Assembly (NCBI GenBank): GCA_003661125.1
Contig: QMVO01000109.1
Location: 1 to 6,237, forward strand
Direction of reading: 5' to 3'
DNA length: 6,237 nucleotides
DNA from: Methanosarcinales archaeon
Lineage (GTDB): Archaea > Halobacteriota > Syntropharchaeia > Alkanophagales > Methanospirareceae
A program made the position numbers and the translations under genes. The notes under the pieces were generated by a model. The model did not search any database, was not told the origin of the DNA, and worked only from the letters and a program-made list of their open reading frames with translations. Positions 5,870 through 6,237 of this stretch are shown here, one piece after another. Each line of letters starts with the position of its first letter. Positions within the stretch are counted from its first letter, which is position 1.

Positions 5870-5992
5870 ATGGTAAGAATTCCATTATTACCCATTATTG
5901 GGGTGGCAGTTTTATCTTATTTCTTAGGGAGGTGGTCAAGACCCTATAAGATAGTGAAGATTGATAAGACAAAAGAAGCTGAGAAAAAATAA
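5870..5992 (+). CDS. Membrane microprotein, second LPxIGV...FLGR paralogue (40 aa)
   Basis: The translation starts MVRIPLLPIIGVAVLSYFLG, continues RWSRPYK, and ends with a short Lys/Glu-rich tail (stop TAA 5990-5992). One hydrophobic span covers residues 5-19, followed by basic residues that would hold the tail in the cytoplasm. TTCTTAGGGAGG is identical in DNA in this gene and the 51-aa gene, at the FLGR codons. It is the last gene of the colinear series. The function is not recognised; a small subunit of the membrane metal-transport complex is inferred from position. Confidence 0.72.
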   Translation: MVRIPLLPIIGVAVLSYFLGRWSRPYKIVKIDKTKEAEKK

Positions 5993-5999
5993 AGGAAGT

Positions 6000-6105
6000 G
6001 TTCACAGGTTCAGAGTTCACCGTTCAGGCCTGCCCGCCATCGCTCTCGCTCAGGCGAGGCGGAGGGGCGAGCTTGCGGGCAGATTGGACCTTTAACCCTG
6101 TGAAC
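6000..6105. repeat. GC-rich imperfect inverted repeat (about 106 bp)
   Basis: The outer arms GTTCACAGG (6000-6008) and CCTGTGAAC (6097-6105) are exact complements. The middle arms CTGCCCGC (6030-6037) and GCGGGCAG (6075-6082) also match, as does the core stem CTCGC/GCGAG (6045-6049/6054-6058) with loop TCAG. The left arm carries four GTTCA units at 7-8-bp spacing (6000, 6008, 6015, 6022). The centre is much more GC-rich than the flanking genes, which suggests a dispersed palindromic element (REP-like or MITE-like). It starts eight bases after the last stop, so it could also end or stabilise the transcript, although no T-run follows. Confidence 0.65.
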
Positions 6106-6237
6106 GGACACAATATATTATTATGTTCTACTGGAATCTCATGGCCTTGCCAGGCCTGAATCTTACGAGTTATTGCTTTCTTATTAAGATTTTTTGAATG
6201 TATTTTCTTGAAATATAGCCTACAGGGTCTCTACAAA
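6106..6237. other. AT-rich stretch without a convincing gene
   Basis: No frame with a usable start and ribosome site is seen on either strand. It contains a small hairpin, GGCCT-TGCC-AGGCC (6143-6156). CAGGCCTGAA (6151-6160) is the inverted copy of TTCAGGCCTG (6023-6032) in the GC-rich repeat, so the mobile or repeat unit may extend this far. Confidence 0.4.

Noticed and set aside
6000..6105. CRISPR array or intrinsic terminator at the GTTCA/GC-rich region
   Set aside because: The GTTCA units are only 7-8 bp apart with no repeat-spacer pattern, and no T-run follows the hairpin.
6123..6197. 24-codon plus-strand frame starting ATG at 6123
   Set aside because: It has no Shine-Dalgarno sequence, no paralogue in the window, and is short enough to be chance.
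6024..6231. Minus-strand open stretch of about 68 codons across the GC-rich repeat and AT-rich end
   Set aside because: There is no ATG, GTG or TTG start near its beginning, a stop lies just upstream, and it runs through the palindromic repeat. At most it is a remnant of something unrecognised.

Overview
The window is a compact, all-plus-strand bacterial gene cluster built around two tandem heavy-metal (P1B-type) P-type ATPases. The DNA is AT-rich, and the organism is a bacterium with ordinary Shine-Dalgarno signals. The protein families and the environmental-looking intergenic repeat would fit an anaerobic or sediment lineage such as Desulfobacterota or Nitrospirota, but nothing here fixes the taxon.

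Layout. Bases 1-1784 hold the first ATPase. Its N-terminus lies outside the window, and its reading frame is broken by a -1 shift at an A-rich tract (1423-1437), so it reads as two pieces (1-1437 and 1440-1784). A short non-coding stretch follows, with a 16-bp palindrome and a promoter-like TTGACA. Next come a 61-residue cysteine-rich zinc-ribbon protein (1891-2076), a stand-alone 171-residue HMA_2-like protein (2153-2668) and a second, intact 726-residue ATPase with its own HMA_2-like N-domain (2697-4877). Four small predicted single-span membrane proteins follow: 183 aa with a Pro/Gly-rich N-terminus (4880-5431), 62 aa (5484-5672), 51 aa (5691-5846) and 40 aa (5870-5992). The last 245 bases carry no convincing gene. 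They hold a GC-rich, roughly 106-bp imperfect inverted repeat (6000-6105) and then AT-rich sequence.

How the parts may work together. The intact ATPase has every catalytic P-type motif (TGES, CPC, DKTGT, HP, TGDN, GDGIND) and most resembles, from memory, the mycobacterial CtpC type of P1B ATPase, which moves Mn2+ or Zn2+. The first ATPase has TGR in place of TGE in the actuator domain and HI in place of HN in the last membrane segment. With the frame break, this suggests a decayed pump or a non-canonical pseudo-pump partner. The small helical membrane proteins just downstream recall the PacL (DUF1490) partners encoded next to mycobacterial metal ATPases. The working model is a membrane metal-export or metal-supply complex: one active pump, one degenerate paralogue, cysteine-free HMA_2 modules, a zinc ribbon and several strongly translated membrane microproteins. 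Four kinds of component occur twice, so repeated duplication shaped the cluster.
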